A DNA stretch of 64,000 nt from Tubulanus polymorphus (taxonomy: Eukaryota > Nemertea > Palaeonemertea > Tubulaniformes > Tubulanidae): positions 15,993,307 through 16,057,306 of the forward strand of contig NC_134031.1 in NCBI RefSeq assembly GCF_964204645.1. Reading direction: 5' to 3'. The stretch's first letter is position 1. Each line of letters starts with the position of its first letter. A model generated the notes under the pieces. That model saw only the letters and a list, made by a program, of their open reading frames with translations. It had not been told where the DNA came from and made no database searches. Positions 36,501-51,600 of the stretch are shown piece after piece. The translations under genes and the position numbers were made by a program.

Positions 36501-39500
36501 ATTGATGGCAATACCCAATTGCCGTCGCCGCCGAACTAATGCATGTCTCTCTCTATGCGCGTCGCGCTTCTTCTCGTTCTCCGGGTAATGGGCTTTTCGG
36601 TACTCGTCCGCTTTCATGCGAGCTCTTCCATCATCGAACTCCCCGATACGGCCTTATCATCCGGCGATACCATTAGTTACCATGGTAACTCGATTTTGCC
36701 GCCGCGCTGATAACCGGGGCGGGTGAACAGGACGACGTGGCGTACACGACAACGGCGCGCGATGTACTCCCCGAGCATAATTAGGTTTTATTATTTAATG
36801 CCGGTCGTATTGGAAGAGACTACGGCAGTCGTGTCGTGTATCCCGCATGCATAAAAACCCGGTTGGACGGCCATTAATGATTAAGCTCTCTCTCCTCTCG
36901 GCGGAGTTATTGATTCGGGCTCTCGTCGTGTTGTTGACTGTGACGTGGCCGTTTCCATTATCTCTTCATATGATAGGATATATATGTACTATTATATGTA
37001 TATATATCTCCCTACATTAGACAGAGAATGAAATCAATAGTCATTCAGAGGATGAAACGTTTAGCCCTCCCCCTCGAAAGAGATCAATGAATTCATAGAA
37101 ATCGCCGTGTCAGTCATGTCTATGGATCTTTGCTGAATTAAGAAGTCGAATTATTTATAGCCTTGAATCCGGCCGATAAATGGCTGTTCGGTTATAGCCG
37201 AATGTTTGGGGTATGAAAAAATTTTGGTTATTAAACTTATAGTTTTCGCGTGCGGGACTTATCTTTGTAATCATATTTTTCGTGGATAAGCACGCGTTTG
37301 ATTTAAATCCAGTCGAAGTCTTCTCGGCGAATTGGAATCGGCTGAACTGAACCCGACAACAAAGAGAGCAGAGTAGAGTCTGATGATCGATTTAGAAAAA
37401 AGAAAGAAAAAAAAAACGATGACTACACGTTCTATCCACTACTGTAAGCATCGATTGTAGTCGAATCCCGTCGTCATTTCTGATTGAAGCACTGAAATGA
37501 AGTGCCCGAGTCGATAGCGCAGGTTCGCGTTGAAACTAATCCGTCTGGTCGTGTATACGTTCTGTCAATCGGGCAAGTTTAATGACGTACGTAAGCCGAA
37601 CGTAGTCGGTGGAGTTGTTATGGATTGTTAATAAGCATATTTCGCTATTTCTCGTCGTGCGGAGATAATGAGAAAGATTTCGTCGCATAAAGCCGCCCGT
37701 CTAATGAGGTCTCGAAGCCAATTATACGGCGGTCGGCCATGTTTGCGATCAGACGTTGTTCGGCAGACGTATGAGACGACGACGACGACTCCTCGTAGCG
37801 CGCTGCTGTAATTGAATGCCAAATGTCAGCGTTGATTGTTATTATGAATCGTTAATATCAACTGCCATTCCGTCTGATCGAGTTTCTCGGCGCGGATCGA
37901 TGATGAGGGTGGCGATCGCCCTTGATGTTAGTTCGAATATGAAATTCATTCCTCGGTGCGCGATATCATCGCTGTTCCATACATGTTGACTTACTGCCGG
38001 TTCCATATTACCGACTTATGTCCAAAAGTCTCAAAGTCTAAGATCATACTTAAAACTAAGATGGTCTTAAGTCTGAAGTTTAGTCTGAAGGTGGTTTTGA
38101 GTCTGAAGTCATGACTGTAGAAGCGGCCCTTTGACTTCGGACTATTTCAGGGTAGTTTCTACTCTTTCTAGGAGCTCAACTTGTCCCAAAAATGTCGAAA
38201 TACTCGCCAAAATCAGAATCATTTCCAATTCATTATCCATTTAAACTACTATTTTTGATGTCGAATTAATCTCATTTTCTTTTGTGAAACTACTCCAATT
38301 AGAGATATCAGGTAGTCTGGTCTGCACAAGGGTTTTGATTTATAGGGGCAGTGGCTACCACCACCCTGTCATTTTCATATCCACCCCTCAGAGTACCCGG
38401 GTAATTCTTTCACTGAAGTTCTGAATTCGTGTTCTCATTTTATGTTTTGATTTTATTTTATCATTCGATGGCTTGATCGACGTTTTGAAATTCCGATTAT
38501 TTTAACCGGTGTCGTGCGATTTGTGTATTTGTAGGTCGACGGACTTCGAGCGGCCCGGCGAATACTTCGGAAATCGGACCGCGTCGAGCGAGCAGTTCGA
38601 CGGTCGACGCCAGTTGGAATACAACGATTCGGAGGAATATCAACAACAACAACAGCAACAACAACAACCACGCGGACGACAACGAGAACGGTATTCAGCG
38701 ACCGCCGCGACTAATCGCAATACAGCCACTTATCCAGCTCCTCCGCCGCCTGCTAGAACATTCGAAAGGTACTTATGTCGGCCATCTTGTTTTTGCCATC
38801 TTCACCGGGCAAGGGATTCAAACCTGATGGCGTCGAGACTCACCACGGCACAAAACCCTGCCACACTAGACCGAGTGCGCAGCTACACACGCAACTTGGA
38901 TGATGTCATTATTAGCCAATCGGCTATCCCGCTTTATTTTAGCCTGGGTTTTCCCGTTTATAGTTCTTCCATGAAATTTGCTTCAGCGATTATACAACGA
39001 GCAATCTGATCGGTGCTGCAAGTTTTCGCGCGGTAAACCTGCACATATTGTACCTGCGCACTCGGTCTAGTGTGGCAGGGTATTGTACGGTGGCTGAGTC
39101 TAGCGATGCCATCAGTTTTCGAATCCCTGCCCAGGGGGGTGGTTTTCGCGTGATTACCGCGTTTGAGTTTGATCCGAGAATTGAGACGATATGAAAGGCA
39201 GGTTTCGATTTTTGTCTCCACCGATTCCGGAATTCTCTTCCGGCGCGTTCGACCTATTCTGTACGAGCATAATCCGTATACCTGATAGAAACTGCCGGTA
39301 GAGAGTTAGTAATGCGGTTGTCCATTCTATTCTTTAAGGTTATTCTTTCAGTTCTTAATTGAAATCTGCAGTTTTTTGTCAGTAATAGAAACTGGATCGT
39401 TATACTCGTTACCCTCGCTGGTCGAATGGGATTACATATAGCATCAGTTCTAACGCGTCTTTCATCTTGAAATATTGCCCCTTTTTTGCGGAAGAACTCG

Positions 39501-39630
39501 AACTCCGGTTCATCTGCTCGTATCTGAATTATCGCCCGTTCGATTCAGCTGGAATATCTATCTCCGGCTATCAGCTATTCTGTGGTCTGCGTTGTCTGTT
39601 TTCGCTGATTTTCGATGTACTCGGCAGCGT

Positions 39631-39686
<56 letters not shown>

Positions 39687-42600
39687 TACTAAGACTCTAG
39701 TACTCGAAGATTACACACCTGGGCAAATGTTCATGTAAAAGGGGGAAACAATTCAGTGAATTTCTCATCGCGTTGCTATATTTCTGTGCATACGCACACA
39801 TGTGTTAAGTATGTATGTTCGGTGCTCTCTCTTGTCAGTGTACTTATACCCGAGATAGGCTAGTTTATCTGAGTAATCCTACGGAGCTGGTGTACGAAAA
39901 GTTTTATCCTCTTTGCCAACAGTGGCGTGTTTGATTTTCCGCTTAGATTAACTCGTATTTGGATAAACCCCGAGAATTAAGCCTCTTCAACGATAAAGGC
40001 TCGAACCCCGATATCCCATTGTCTACAGTTCTGCAGATTATTTGTCGGGAGTTTATCGTTCTCTTTGTCTGTATTAAGCTCGGCAGCATCTGTGTTAGAC
40101 CGAGATTCTTTTGTTTGCCGGATTCTTCGGGATAAGTAAACTATCCTATATTCAGCCTCTAGTAGTAGTAATAGTAAGTAGGGCAGACGTCTTCAGCGTA
40201 CTGGGAAAAAACCCGAATCTATTGTTAGTACTAATCAATTGTGGGGGGCACCTCGTGATCGAATAAACATTGTTTACGAAAATTAGATCGTCATTTAGGT
40301 CAGACGCGTTCAAATATTTCCTAAACAATCGTGCGGTTGTGTTGGTGGAATTCCTCCATAATTAAGACATACCGGGTTTGCCATTTATTTTTTGGCGCCG
40401 GGTTTGCGACCTAGCTGCATACAAACTTTCCGTATATCGTGTTTAGTATTTCAGGGTCAGACATATAGCTGGTATTATTGTGTAATTGAAGAACATTGAT
40501 AATAGGAGGAAATATGAAATGATTGACATTTTCAAAAATGACTGACATTTTCTCTCTTTATGCAGATAATCTTTCGCTGAATCTGAATCCCTCAAGTCGA
40601 GTATTGTTAGAATGTTAATTACAGGATTTTGAGATGTTGATAACTCTTCTTTTTTAGTCGGGACCAACCTAAAAGTACGATTGGCTATCAGCGATACGCC
40701 AGCGAAGAACAAGATGCCGAGAACGTGTCCGAACGCAGTAAACGACCGCAGTCGCAGGTCTACGCCGCGAAGAAGGGACAGAAATGGGGTCCTTCACCGT
40801 CGCAGAGTCGAAGTCGATCGTCCAGTTCGTCTAGTTCTCATTCGAGCAGCAGTTCGAGCAGCGGTTCTCATTCTCGAGCTCAGAGGTAAGATATCTACTG
40901 TATGGAACTGTGATCTATGGCCCAAATTAGGGCAGGGCTGCCAAATGGATCTGTAGAATAAAGGCCCGACCTGAAACGTCAAACCAGGCCCTTACCAAAT
41001 TTAAGCGCGGGTCAAATTATTCCGCGTGTTAATTCTGGTTCTCTCGTTGTTTCTGGAACCAATCTGCAATCAGACGCAGAATAATATGACACGTGCTAAG
41101 ATTTGATAAGATTCGATATGGATCCAATCCGCACCACTTTGATGCAAGCAAAATCGTCCGCGTGTGATCCTGGTTTATGTACGTGTCCCACAGTGACACA
41201 GTGTGTGAGCGGGTGGTAATTGTCGAATTGGTTTCGGGGCAAGATTCCAACGAGCAGGAAATTCATCATCGCGATTAATTCATATGTTCTGTCGGCCGTG
41301 GAAAAATTGCAATTGAATATCCGCGTATTTAGCATATGGGTGTATTGTTATTTTTCATTTGTTATTTTTCACACGTGTGTATATATATGTATGTATATAT
41401 ATACGCAGAAGGAAGTAATGAAAATTTTCATTAATTTCCGCCTAATATGACCTGCATACCACACTAGCTACCACAATATAGTTAATATCGTGTCTATATG
41501 AGCGGTTATGTTGTGCAGTGTTGTTTGTCTTTCATTATTTGGCCTCACGCGTTCCCGAGGGGTTCGATTTTCGACATACCAGACCTCCGTACGTACGTGT
41601 ACATACGTTCGCATTGACGAATTCGATCGTACTTCAAACGTAATTTAATTCCAGTGTAACCTTTCCAGCATTAGCAGAGATTGGAATGCGTTATTATTAT
41701 CGAACCTCGTCAATGACATATTCCATCCCATAGACGTGGCTATCGGTTATCAATATCGTGAACGTGGAGTAGAAATTTGAAATTTTCGCGTACCGGTTAT
41801 CGGATGATTTTACTCGGAAGAATTCGCGAACAAATTCGACGGATGAATGTCGTATGATTTTTTTTTTCGGTTGTTGAGATGACGTTTAATGGATTTAATT
41901 TTTTTCCCTTATTCGCCGTAGTCGAAGCAGCAGTAACCAGAGACACGCGTCGCTCGTACAGAAAGTCGAAAGCGGCGAAGAAGAGAAAGGCCATCTCGGC
42001 ATTCTGATCTCAAATCTTCCCATGCGTTCGTCGGATTCCAGTTTGCGCGACGGTCTTTTCCACGAATACAAGAAATTCGGAAAAGTGACGGCCGTGTCGA
42101 TACAGGGTGAAGCAGATGGTCGCTTGGCTGTTATTAGTTTTAAAAAGTAAGTTGATATCCTATAAACAAATCCATCATTCTTAAAGCTTTCCATTCAAAT
42201 AAGGTGAATGCACTATAGTGCATTTTATTCCTGATTTTCAGTATTTTGTTTCTGTTTGGCGCTGAATAATACTAACTTGATTTTTGTTACATACAGCTAT
42301 GCGAAACATGTTACCGTGGGTTTTACCATTAATTCGAGCTATTTTCTTTTGAATTTCGATGAAATGTTCGTAAAAAAATGATTCGACTTGTTACACCGAT
42401 GTTAGCTCTTTTAAGAAGTTGTCAGCCGTGGATATTAATATGATACAGTAAAGCTTTTATTTCGTTTTTTCAGACATGATGATGCTACGAAGGCATTGGA
42501 AGCTTCTCGAGATAAAACTTTCTTCGGTAAAAAGATCACCGCTCAAGCTCATGAAGGAATAGGTAATTTTGAACACACTGATATCATTATTATTATTATC

Positions 42601-45600
42601 ATTAGGCCAAAAAAAAAAGATGTCTTGTTTCTCATGATTTTGAAATCCCGCCCGCATCGGAAAAATCATCGGCAAATTAGCGATAAAAATAAAGTCCGCC
42701 CTCCCGCATCATAGCTCGAAAATAAATTTGTTTTTCATAAAAATTAAAATCCGCCCACCCGCATTGATATAATACGCATATCATCATCTTTTTATCATTT
42801 TATTTCTCTACGAACGTATCGAGAAAAGTTGATCGTATAAATATCATCGGCACCACACTGGTGACTCGAACCCATATCAATGGAGTCGGTTACCGTAGGC
42901 CTAAATGTCAAATGCCAAGGTTGCTGTGGAGCTTGATTTCTGGCGTGATTCTTATTTCGAAGCGATTTCTCTTGGTAAAATGTGGTGCTAATAGCTTCCA
43001 AGATGTTGCTATCTGTTCAAATAATATTCCAAAAGGAGCCAATACTACGTTGGCCAATTCTACAAGTATCTCCAGAGTCAACAGTGATGGAACTTTTCGA
43101 AAATGCATTGGCCGGTTCTTACTCAAACTTGACAGTTAGTGAAGAAATGCGTGACGTTCACGAGAAGTATATAGAGTGTCCAGATTTACTGAAAGCCGAT
43201 ATTTCTAGGACCGTAGAAGGTGTTGCAATGGATTTTCAGGATTCACCAATCATTTTCAGGATTAAGCAGTGATTTTCCAGTAAAATAAAAATAAAAAACT
43301 ACCTCCCGCATCTGAAGAAAATATGTCAGAGGGATATTTTTATTGATATAATAAAAAAAAAAAAGACACCTCCCGCATCTCCAAAAAAAATTCAAACAGT
43401 TCCTTTTATTTCTACTTTTTTTTTTTTAAAGTACATAAAAATAAAAACCGCCCGCCCTCGTCATAGTAAAAAAGAAAAGTGTGATGAGAAACAAGGCATC
43501 TTTTTTTTTGGCCTTAGGTATCATATTTTTTCCATTTTTCGTGATCTATTCAGTGTAAGACTCGGCTCTTAGCTACTAAACAACATTTTTAAAGTGTTTT
43601 TTTTTTCAAAAATCCAATTGATAAAAGTCAATTTATGGAAACCAAAATGCTAGAATATTAATATTATTATGACATTTTCAATATTTTTACATAAAACTTA
43701 TTCCTGAGGCTCTAAGGCACTTTACAGATTATCAAGTTTCTCTGGATAAGCCATGTTCATCAATAAAACGTGAAGAGCAGTTTCCAAATCATAAGAATTT
43801 CTTATCAAAGAATTGTTGTCTTCTTGCCATCAAGGGATTGATACCGTTTTCTAACTGACCGTGTTTTTTCGTCCTTTAAAAACAGAGCCCGATGATTGTG
43901 AGTTCCGTCCACCAGAAGCAGAATTAGACGAGTACCATCCGAAAGCCACGCGCACGCTATTCGTCGGTAACCTTGAGAAAGACATTACGACTCAAGAGCT
44001 GCGTTCGATTTTCAAAGATTACGGAGATATTCTGGTACGTTGAAAAAACTATCTACCACGGGAATGATATAGAATACGGTAAAACTTGCCTAATTCGAAC
44101 TTGTTAGGAAATACTGACAAATTGGTCATAGTCAAGCGAAAGTCTTCGGTTAAGGGGTTGGAAAATATGTTATGAAGTCGCAATGATTTTGTTTTTTGTC
44201 CGAGTTACTCAAAAGTCATCAGAGTTGGCCATGTCTGAGTTAGGCGAGATTTATTCCGCTAGATTTACTGAATTTCGACCGATTAGTTATATTTGGCAAT
44301 TTCGCTTTTCGCAGGATGTTGATATCAAGAAACAGGGTGCCGTCTCCGCGTACGCGTTCGTACAATACACAGACATTACCAGCGTAGTGCGCGCGTTGCG
44401 AAAAATGGATGGGGAAAATATTGGTGCTAACAAAATTAAGGTGAGTTGCTAACGAACAGCTAGCGGCTAGCTACGCGTGTGATGTGTTTGTACATTAAGT
44501 AATTAACAGCTAGCTAGTGTGTTAATGTATGTGTAAGTAAAGCGATAACTAATCGCGTAGTATGCATTATACTTGATTAAGAATTGCATGTACTATCTTT
44601 GATGTACACGGCAGATATCGTTTCGCGTTTATGTCGAAAAGGCCAGACCACTCTCTCTGAAATTATGTCTGTTAACCTCATTTCGATGTATCTATTGTAA
44701 TCAATTGCCTATTTCCATAGTTCATCTGCGTGTAGTTTAAACTGAGCGCGTGACTTATTGTCGAATGGTTGCGAACATATCCGGTATGATTGTGCCGCAA
44801 ATCCTGATTCATGAAAAATGTATTCTGAACTATTCATGACTGGGCGTACAATGGTTGAAACGTTCAATATTCAGCTGTGAATTGCCATTCCTGTTTTTTC
44901 TAAACCAAAAGAGATGAAAATTTTCTGGAAAAAAAAAATGACGATATATGTTTTTTCAGTTGGGTTTTGGTAAGAGTATGCCTACCAATTGTATATGGCT
45001 GGACTGCGTGGCCGAGACGATCGTCGAGAAGTTTCTGATGCGTCATTTCGGTCGACACGGTCACGCGAGTCATTGCGTAATGGATCGCCACCTCGGACGG
45101 GCGCTGATTTTCTACGATTCGGTCGAATACGCGCAGTACGCTCTGAACGAAATGCGAGGACGCATACTCGGCGCCAAGAGAATTCAGGTAAGGCTCAAAG
45201 AGTCTGAAACATCTCTAAAAAAATCAGGAAATTTTGTAAAAAAAAAATCAGGGAATTCGGATGATGCTATTGATGCGTGTTTTTTATCAGTACATGATTC
45301 AATGAAAAATGAATGAATCGTAACATTTTAAATCTTGAGATTTCTCTGATTCGCTCTCAGGGAGTTTTGTTTAATCGTATGGAAAAATCAGGATTGTAAA
45401 TTGGCAGAAAGTGGCCACCTTGACTTACCTCATTATATCTATTTATAAAATGATTAAAATAATAATGATGATAATAGTAATAATTAGTAATAATCTACTG
45501 CTTCCTAAATCTGTAACTTTGAAAAGTGAAGAATTTTCCCGACGATCTTGCCATTACAGATTGATTTCGCAAGTCGAGATTGTCAGACCGATTTCTACGA

Positions 45601-48600
45601 TAAACTTGAAGCGACCGGACAGCTACGACCCGGCGATCGGCCCGAGGAGCGGCCACCAGCGGCGGGTAGCGTTAACCCTCCTGCGGCGGGCGGACGCTAT
45701 AACCGCGCTCCTTCGGAACAGTAAGTTTTCGAAATGTGATACATTAAAATGTATCTCAATTGGTAGTGCTTAAACCTTTGATAGTTATTTCCAAATTTCG
45801 ATGCTGGTTAAGGCTGGATGGAAAACTGTTGTAAGGTTTATAGGTGCCTAAATGTATTTTGCTTATTATGTACTCTACTGGTACTGTTTTATGTATCGGT
45901 TAGGTTTCTGTCTTGAAAAATGACCATAGCTCAAAAGCCCCTCAAATACCCCTGAAATTTCATATTGATGGTCGTGTAGGTACCGGAAAAACTGGAACTA
46001 AAAGATTTCCAATTTTGTTTATTTGACTGACCATCTAACCATCTGATTTCAAAATCAGACTCCCTTTTTCATTCTCAGCAGTTTTGGTGGGTTTGTAAGG
46101 AACTCCAAATCAAATCAATCAAATAGATAAGGGGTCAATCTCCTATTTCAAGATCATAAGCTAACCGACATCTATGGAACTGGTATGTCTGCCTGTCTTT
46201 TAATCACCTAATGTAATATTCCATTATAGATACGAGCCGCGGGGTTATCAGGCGTACGGTGATAATCGACCGAGTTATCGTAACAACGCGCAGAATCGGC
46301 CTGGACGCGCGCAGTTCCGAAACCGCGGTCGTAGTTTTTACAATTCCGAGTCGGGTTCGTATGATGACATCGGCGGTGAACGAAGGCGCAGGTAAGAATA
46401 TCGAGTTACATCTTAAAAATGTTGAACGAACCGGGGGACATAAGTCATTCTGGATTAAACATTACGAAGAAATGGAGATTGAATTTACATGGTTTTGCAT
46501 TGGCCTCCATCAATTTTTGGCGTAGATATCTTGAGCCTTGATAGACCCCTTCAATTTCACCCACTTATTTCATCAATTATGCTTTATGGAAAATATGAAG
46601 TGTATATTGTACGCCAGAAAATAGAAGGTATTTGTACTAACTAGCGTCTTTCCGAATGGTTGTTTTGCTTTGAAATCTGATGTCATTAGTTTTCCTCTTC
46701 CTTTTGCTTGTACTTTTCTGAAAATGCTGAACGCGTAAACGTTTTACATTTTCAGAAAAGTACAAACAATAAGAGAAAACAACCATAAGGCATCTATCTG
46801 TGAGATCAAATATTTTCGATTACAACATTTACAATATTTTCGATTACAACATTTACTATATATTTGTACGGATTTTAACCATTGATGAAACACTACATAT
46901 AAAGAATCCCACGCTTATAAAACGAGAAAGATGAATTCCGAAAAGATTCCTTCAAGCTAATGATTTATTGATTCGACGTTTCGACTATAATCTAATAGTC
47001 ATCTTTAGAAATACTGAAATATTGTACGGACTTCATTTCTCATTGTCTCGTCATGTCTGCTATTCACTGATCTAGTTTTGTGTGGTTGTATTTTTCAGAC
47101 ACTTCGATGAATTCAGTCAAGGGAGTAACACGTCGTTTATGAACGACGATTCATACGAACAGGAATTACGAGATTATAGTTTCGGACAGCGAGAACGACG
47201 CGATTTCGACGCGAGTCCGAGTCCGCCGCGGGAACGTCGTGTCGAGTCCCGCGACGGCAGCCCATTCCGTCGATTGCCGGCACAATACGAACAGTACGAC
47301 CGCTACCCGGAGCGTTACGGCGAACGTTACCGCGACACGGACAGTCAGGGAGAGTTGGACAATGCGCGCGGTGGCGGCAGCGGCGGCGATCCGCGTCGCG
47401 ATTTCCGCGATCGCTACGGCTTCGACGACAAACACGAACGAAAACCGCGGCACAGACGTTCGGAGTCGCTAGAAAGCGGCAGCAGCATGCGACGCAGTAT
47501 GAGTCCGTCGGAACGACGCAAGGAGAAAGTGCGACGCGTCGCGCGAACTCTCGGCGAGCCGGTCGACGACTTCGCGCAGTCGCAGCGCTCGCACAGTCCG
47601 ATGGACTTCGACGAAGCGTACCGGGAATACAAACACAAGGAACGGCGGATTAAAGAGAAAGAAGAGAGTGAACGGACGAAACATTCAACGGAATTACGCG
47701 GTAAAAAACTACGCGGCGTCGGCGGTGAGAATAACGCGGCGTCGTGGAAATCGGCGTACGATTCCGATTCATCGCGCAGCGACGCTTCGGACAGCGAACG
47801 CAAGTGGAGTACGGAGAAAGGCGGTGCCGCGAAGCGTCTGCGCGACGAGATACTCGAGGACAGCGAGGCGGCGTCGAATTGGAAATTATTACAACGTCAA
47901 CATTCGTCGCGTAGTTTATCGAGTTCGGGCTCGCGCGGCAAAAAGGATATAGCCGCTACGGCCGCCGCTCCAGCGGAACCGATGGAGGCGTGTTCGTCGG
48001 CGGACGTCGTCGTCGTCGCCAGCGGTAAAACAGAACTGGATTTACACGAACGAACGCGTAAAGACGAAGCGGCGCGACGTCTTAAAGACGAGGACGAAGC
48101 GCTGAAAAACATACCTGCTGAATTCAGTCCGCCTAGTGATAATTCGGACCAAGACTCGGAGATCGACGAGTCGCAGCAGTCGAGCGTCGATCTGACGAAG
48201 TTGCAGAAGGAGAAGTTGCAGTTGTTGATGATGTTGAAGCAGCTCGACGACGGCGGCAGCGGCAGCGATAACGAACAGGGCGCCGGCGGCGACGACAAAC
48301 GCGCGAATAAACGCGCGAAACTGGTCGAAGACGTTCTAGAGGATACGCGCAAATTCCAAAGGTAAGTCGTTATTGATTATTGTAAAATAGCCTCACTCGG
48401 ACGTAGTGAGTAGATATTGGAATTCACTTATCTAAAAATAATCTAAAAGAATTAAAAACAATATATTTATCGAGAATTAATAGAGACTTAAAGGAGTCTT
48501 ACATAGACTTTTGATTTCGATTGATTTCATTATTGTATTATCGGGTTGTATTGAAAACCCCAGCCCCGCCCCTCCTATCTGACCAGGCTGTCAGCAACGA

Positions 48601-51600
48601 TGATTTGAATTATATTTATATCTAGTCCCGCGATGATAAGTCTTGATTAACAAATTTCGATCAATCAAAATATTGGAAAGTTCATTTTAGGCATTTTTAG
48701 CTTGTTTGATTTTTATACATTGTGGGTTTTGATCATTCTGATGATGATAATGATGAGGCTTATATAATGCAGCCTGTGCGCTCGGAGCGCTTGTCAGATA
48801 TGTTTTTATTAATTGGTATCATTATTCCCCCAGCCTTTAACTCTAGCCATGTATCAATCATATCTCCCTGGGGAGAATTAACAACTCGAATTCAGTGCTA
48901 CGAAGTCATCGGTCCAGGTATTCATTCACTCCTGGGTGGATAGGGGCAACAAGTATAAGTGTCTAACTCAGCAAATTACGAATTATTGATATTGCTAATT
49001 GGAAAGGAAAAATTGTATTAACATCTGTCGTAGGCTTTCTTCTCTTAAAAATCAATGGGTAATTGAAACGTTATTATGTGGCATGCGCGTCGTTTGCATA
49101 TTATATCGGTAAATGGGTTTTTATAGGCTACGTGGTGAAATTGATAAAAAAATGTATACACATCAGGATATTATCGACCAGGAAGACTGGCTGCGCATAG
49201 ACGACGCTTTATCATCGTCTCTTTAGAATAAACCTGAACAAACATTGATATCAATGATTTCGGAATAGATTCGCGATTTAGTTATTATTTTGTATCGCAA
49301 TTGGGTTACGAGTCCATTGATCGCGGGGTGTCTTCTGCGAATTTCAGTCGAAAAGATTTACGGTCACCAAGTTCTTAACATGAACCAACCGGTTGTATTC
49401 ATATGTATACATGTTTGCTCGATAAACCGCAGTATTTGGCTCTAGTTATTCTGCCCTCGTGCTATATTTAATGTATTTATATTTATGTGTACGTATGTAG
49501 CGAGACGTGTTTGTTGTGTATTAACATTTCTAAATATACCTGTGACAGGACGGTCATAATGAATGACTCATACATTGCTATCGTCGTCGACATTGCTAGA
49601 CGCATTGCATTCAGCGATAACAACACCATATTTTATCAATGTTTGGAAAATTTTCCATTTTAATGTATTCATTAGGCCTATTTAGTGGCAGCTGTATGGA
49701 AAAAATTCTTGTAGGTTTAATTTGCGATGTGGGCGTACGGTGTATAATCAAAATTCACTATTTATGGGTGGAACAGTTTCATTTTTGCATTTCCGTTATT
49801 TTAATCTTTTTGTTTGGTTATAGACATGGTGACGATCACAAATCAGAGCAGAGCTACCGCAAACAGATGGAAGCTCGTCGCCATCAGATGGAAGAAGAGG
49901 TACGCGTTCTCAAGCAGAAGGCGAACAAGTTCGCGGCCGGAGATAAACACCGCGTCGACGTGGAAGAGGGCGAAATGGTTTCCGAAACGGAGCGCGACAT
50001 CGCGCCCGATAATCTCGCGCGTAAAAAACGTAAATTCAGTGATATATCGCCGGACGTGAAGCCGAAACGTTCGTATCGGACTAAATCGAGTAGCGAAGGG
50101 ATTATAAGCATGAGCGACGACGAGTTCGCGTCGCGTAACGCCGAACCGGACATGCACATATTCAAATCGCCGTCGGTGAACGAGGATCGTCCGACCGACA
50201 TCCGAATCGAGGTCGGCGAGGACGGGAACTTGCGCCGGCCGGACGGCTCGTCGCGTAGTCCCGCGCGCGATCGTCGCCACCGCGATTTCGGCGACGATAA
50301 GCGAGAACTTTCGTTGCCGTTGCCGAAGTTCGCGTTGTTGCTGTGCAACATGTCCCCGCGTGTGCAGCAGCAACAGCAGCAGCAATCGTCCGAAAAACAG
50401 GCGTCGTCCCCGAAATTGATGTCGCCGCAGGTGCTCGTGTCGCCGGCGCCTTCGTCGACGGAGAAAACGACGCCGCAAGTGTCGCCCGATATTCCGAAAC
50501 AAGACTCTGAAAACGACGAATCGCGCAAAGCGGATAGTACGGAAACCACGCCGAAAGCGCGGAGCAAAAAGAAACCGGATTCGCTGTCGTTGAGCGGTGC
50601 CGGTTTCGGCAGTCCGTTGACCGACGACAGTCTGTCGCCGAAATCACCATCTGAGATTTCGTTGGAGGAACGCATTCGTCGACTCGATGAGAAACTCAGT
50701 AAAACCGAGTCGGTACGCGCTCCGGTGGTCGAAACAGTCACGCCTCCCGCCCCGACGGCTGCCGTAACCACGCCGATAACGATCGATTACCAAAAATACA
50801 AAATCAAGAAACGACAAGACTCGACGAACTCGATGCCTCCGCCTCCGGAGAAGAAAGCCGAACCGTCGGATATCGTGAAGTCGTTACTGTCGCGCAGTAG
50901 TATATTCGACGAAGACGCCAAACGTCTCGAGCGGATTAACGAAAAATACGAACCGAAGGATTACACGAATCTGGAAGCCGATCGGTTGGGGTTTCGTCTG
51001 AGTACGACGGATCCTGAAAACAGCGACGACGTGATCGGCAACAATATCGATCACGTAACGGATTCGGTCGATCTGGAACAGGTGCCGGAGATAATCAGCA
51101 GCCACACGTCGGTTTCGCCAACGTCGATTTTGAAGAAATCTCCGATGAAAGAAAAGGATGTAGTCATGCCGAAGTTACCGCTTGTGGTACCAGCTAAAAC
51201 GCAGGCTGTTGTGATGAATGTATTTGCGGATACACCGCCAGCAGCGGCGGCTGCATTGACTTCCGCAGCATCGTGTGAGATCGCTGCGTCTGAAAAAACT
51301 GATGACAATCTATTCGTGAAGCCAGAATCGCCGTTACTTCCTCCAAAAAAGTCTCCAGTCGCGCAGCCCCTTATAAAAAAGGAAGTTGTTTCACCTGTGA
51401 AACTGGAAACGGAGATCGAACGAAATATTCCGACGCCCGGGCTGAAAAAAGAAGTGGTAGAGTATTCAGAAACTGTAGAAGTGAAACAGGAAAATGTTGA
51501 AACTGTCGACGATGTAAATGTGAAAATTCCAGAACCACCAATTGAAGACTCAGATCAGCAAACAATGATTCACGACAATGCAGTAGAAGAGGCAATGGAA

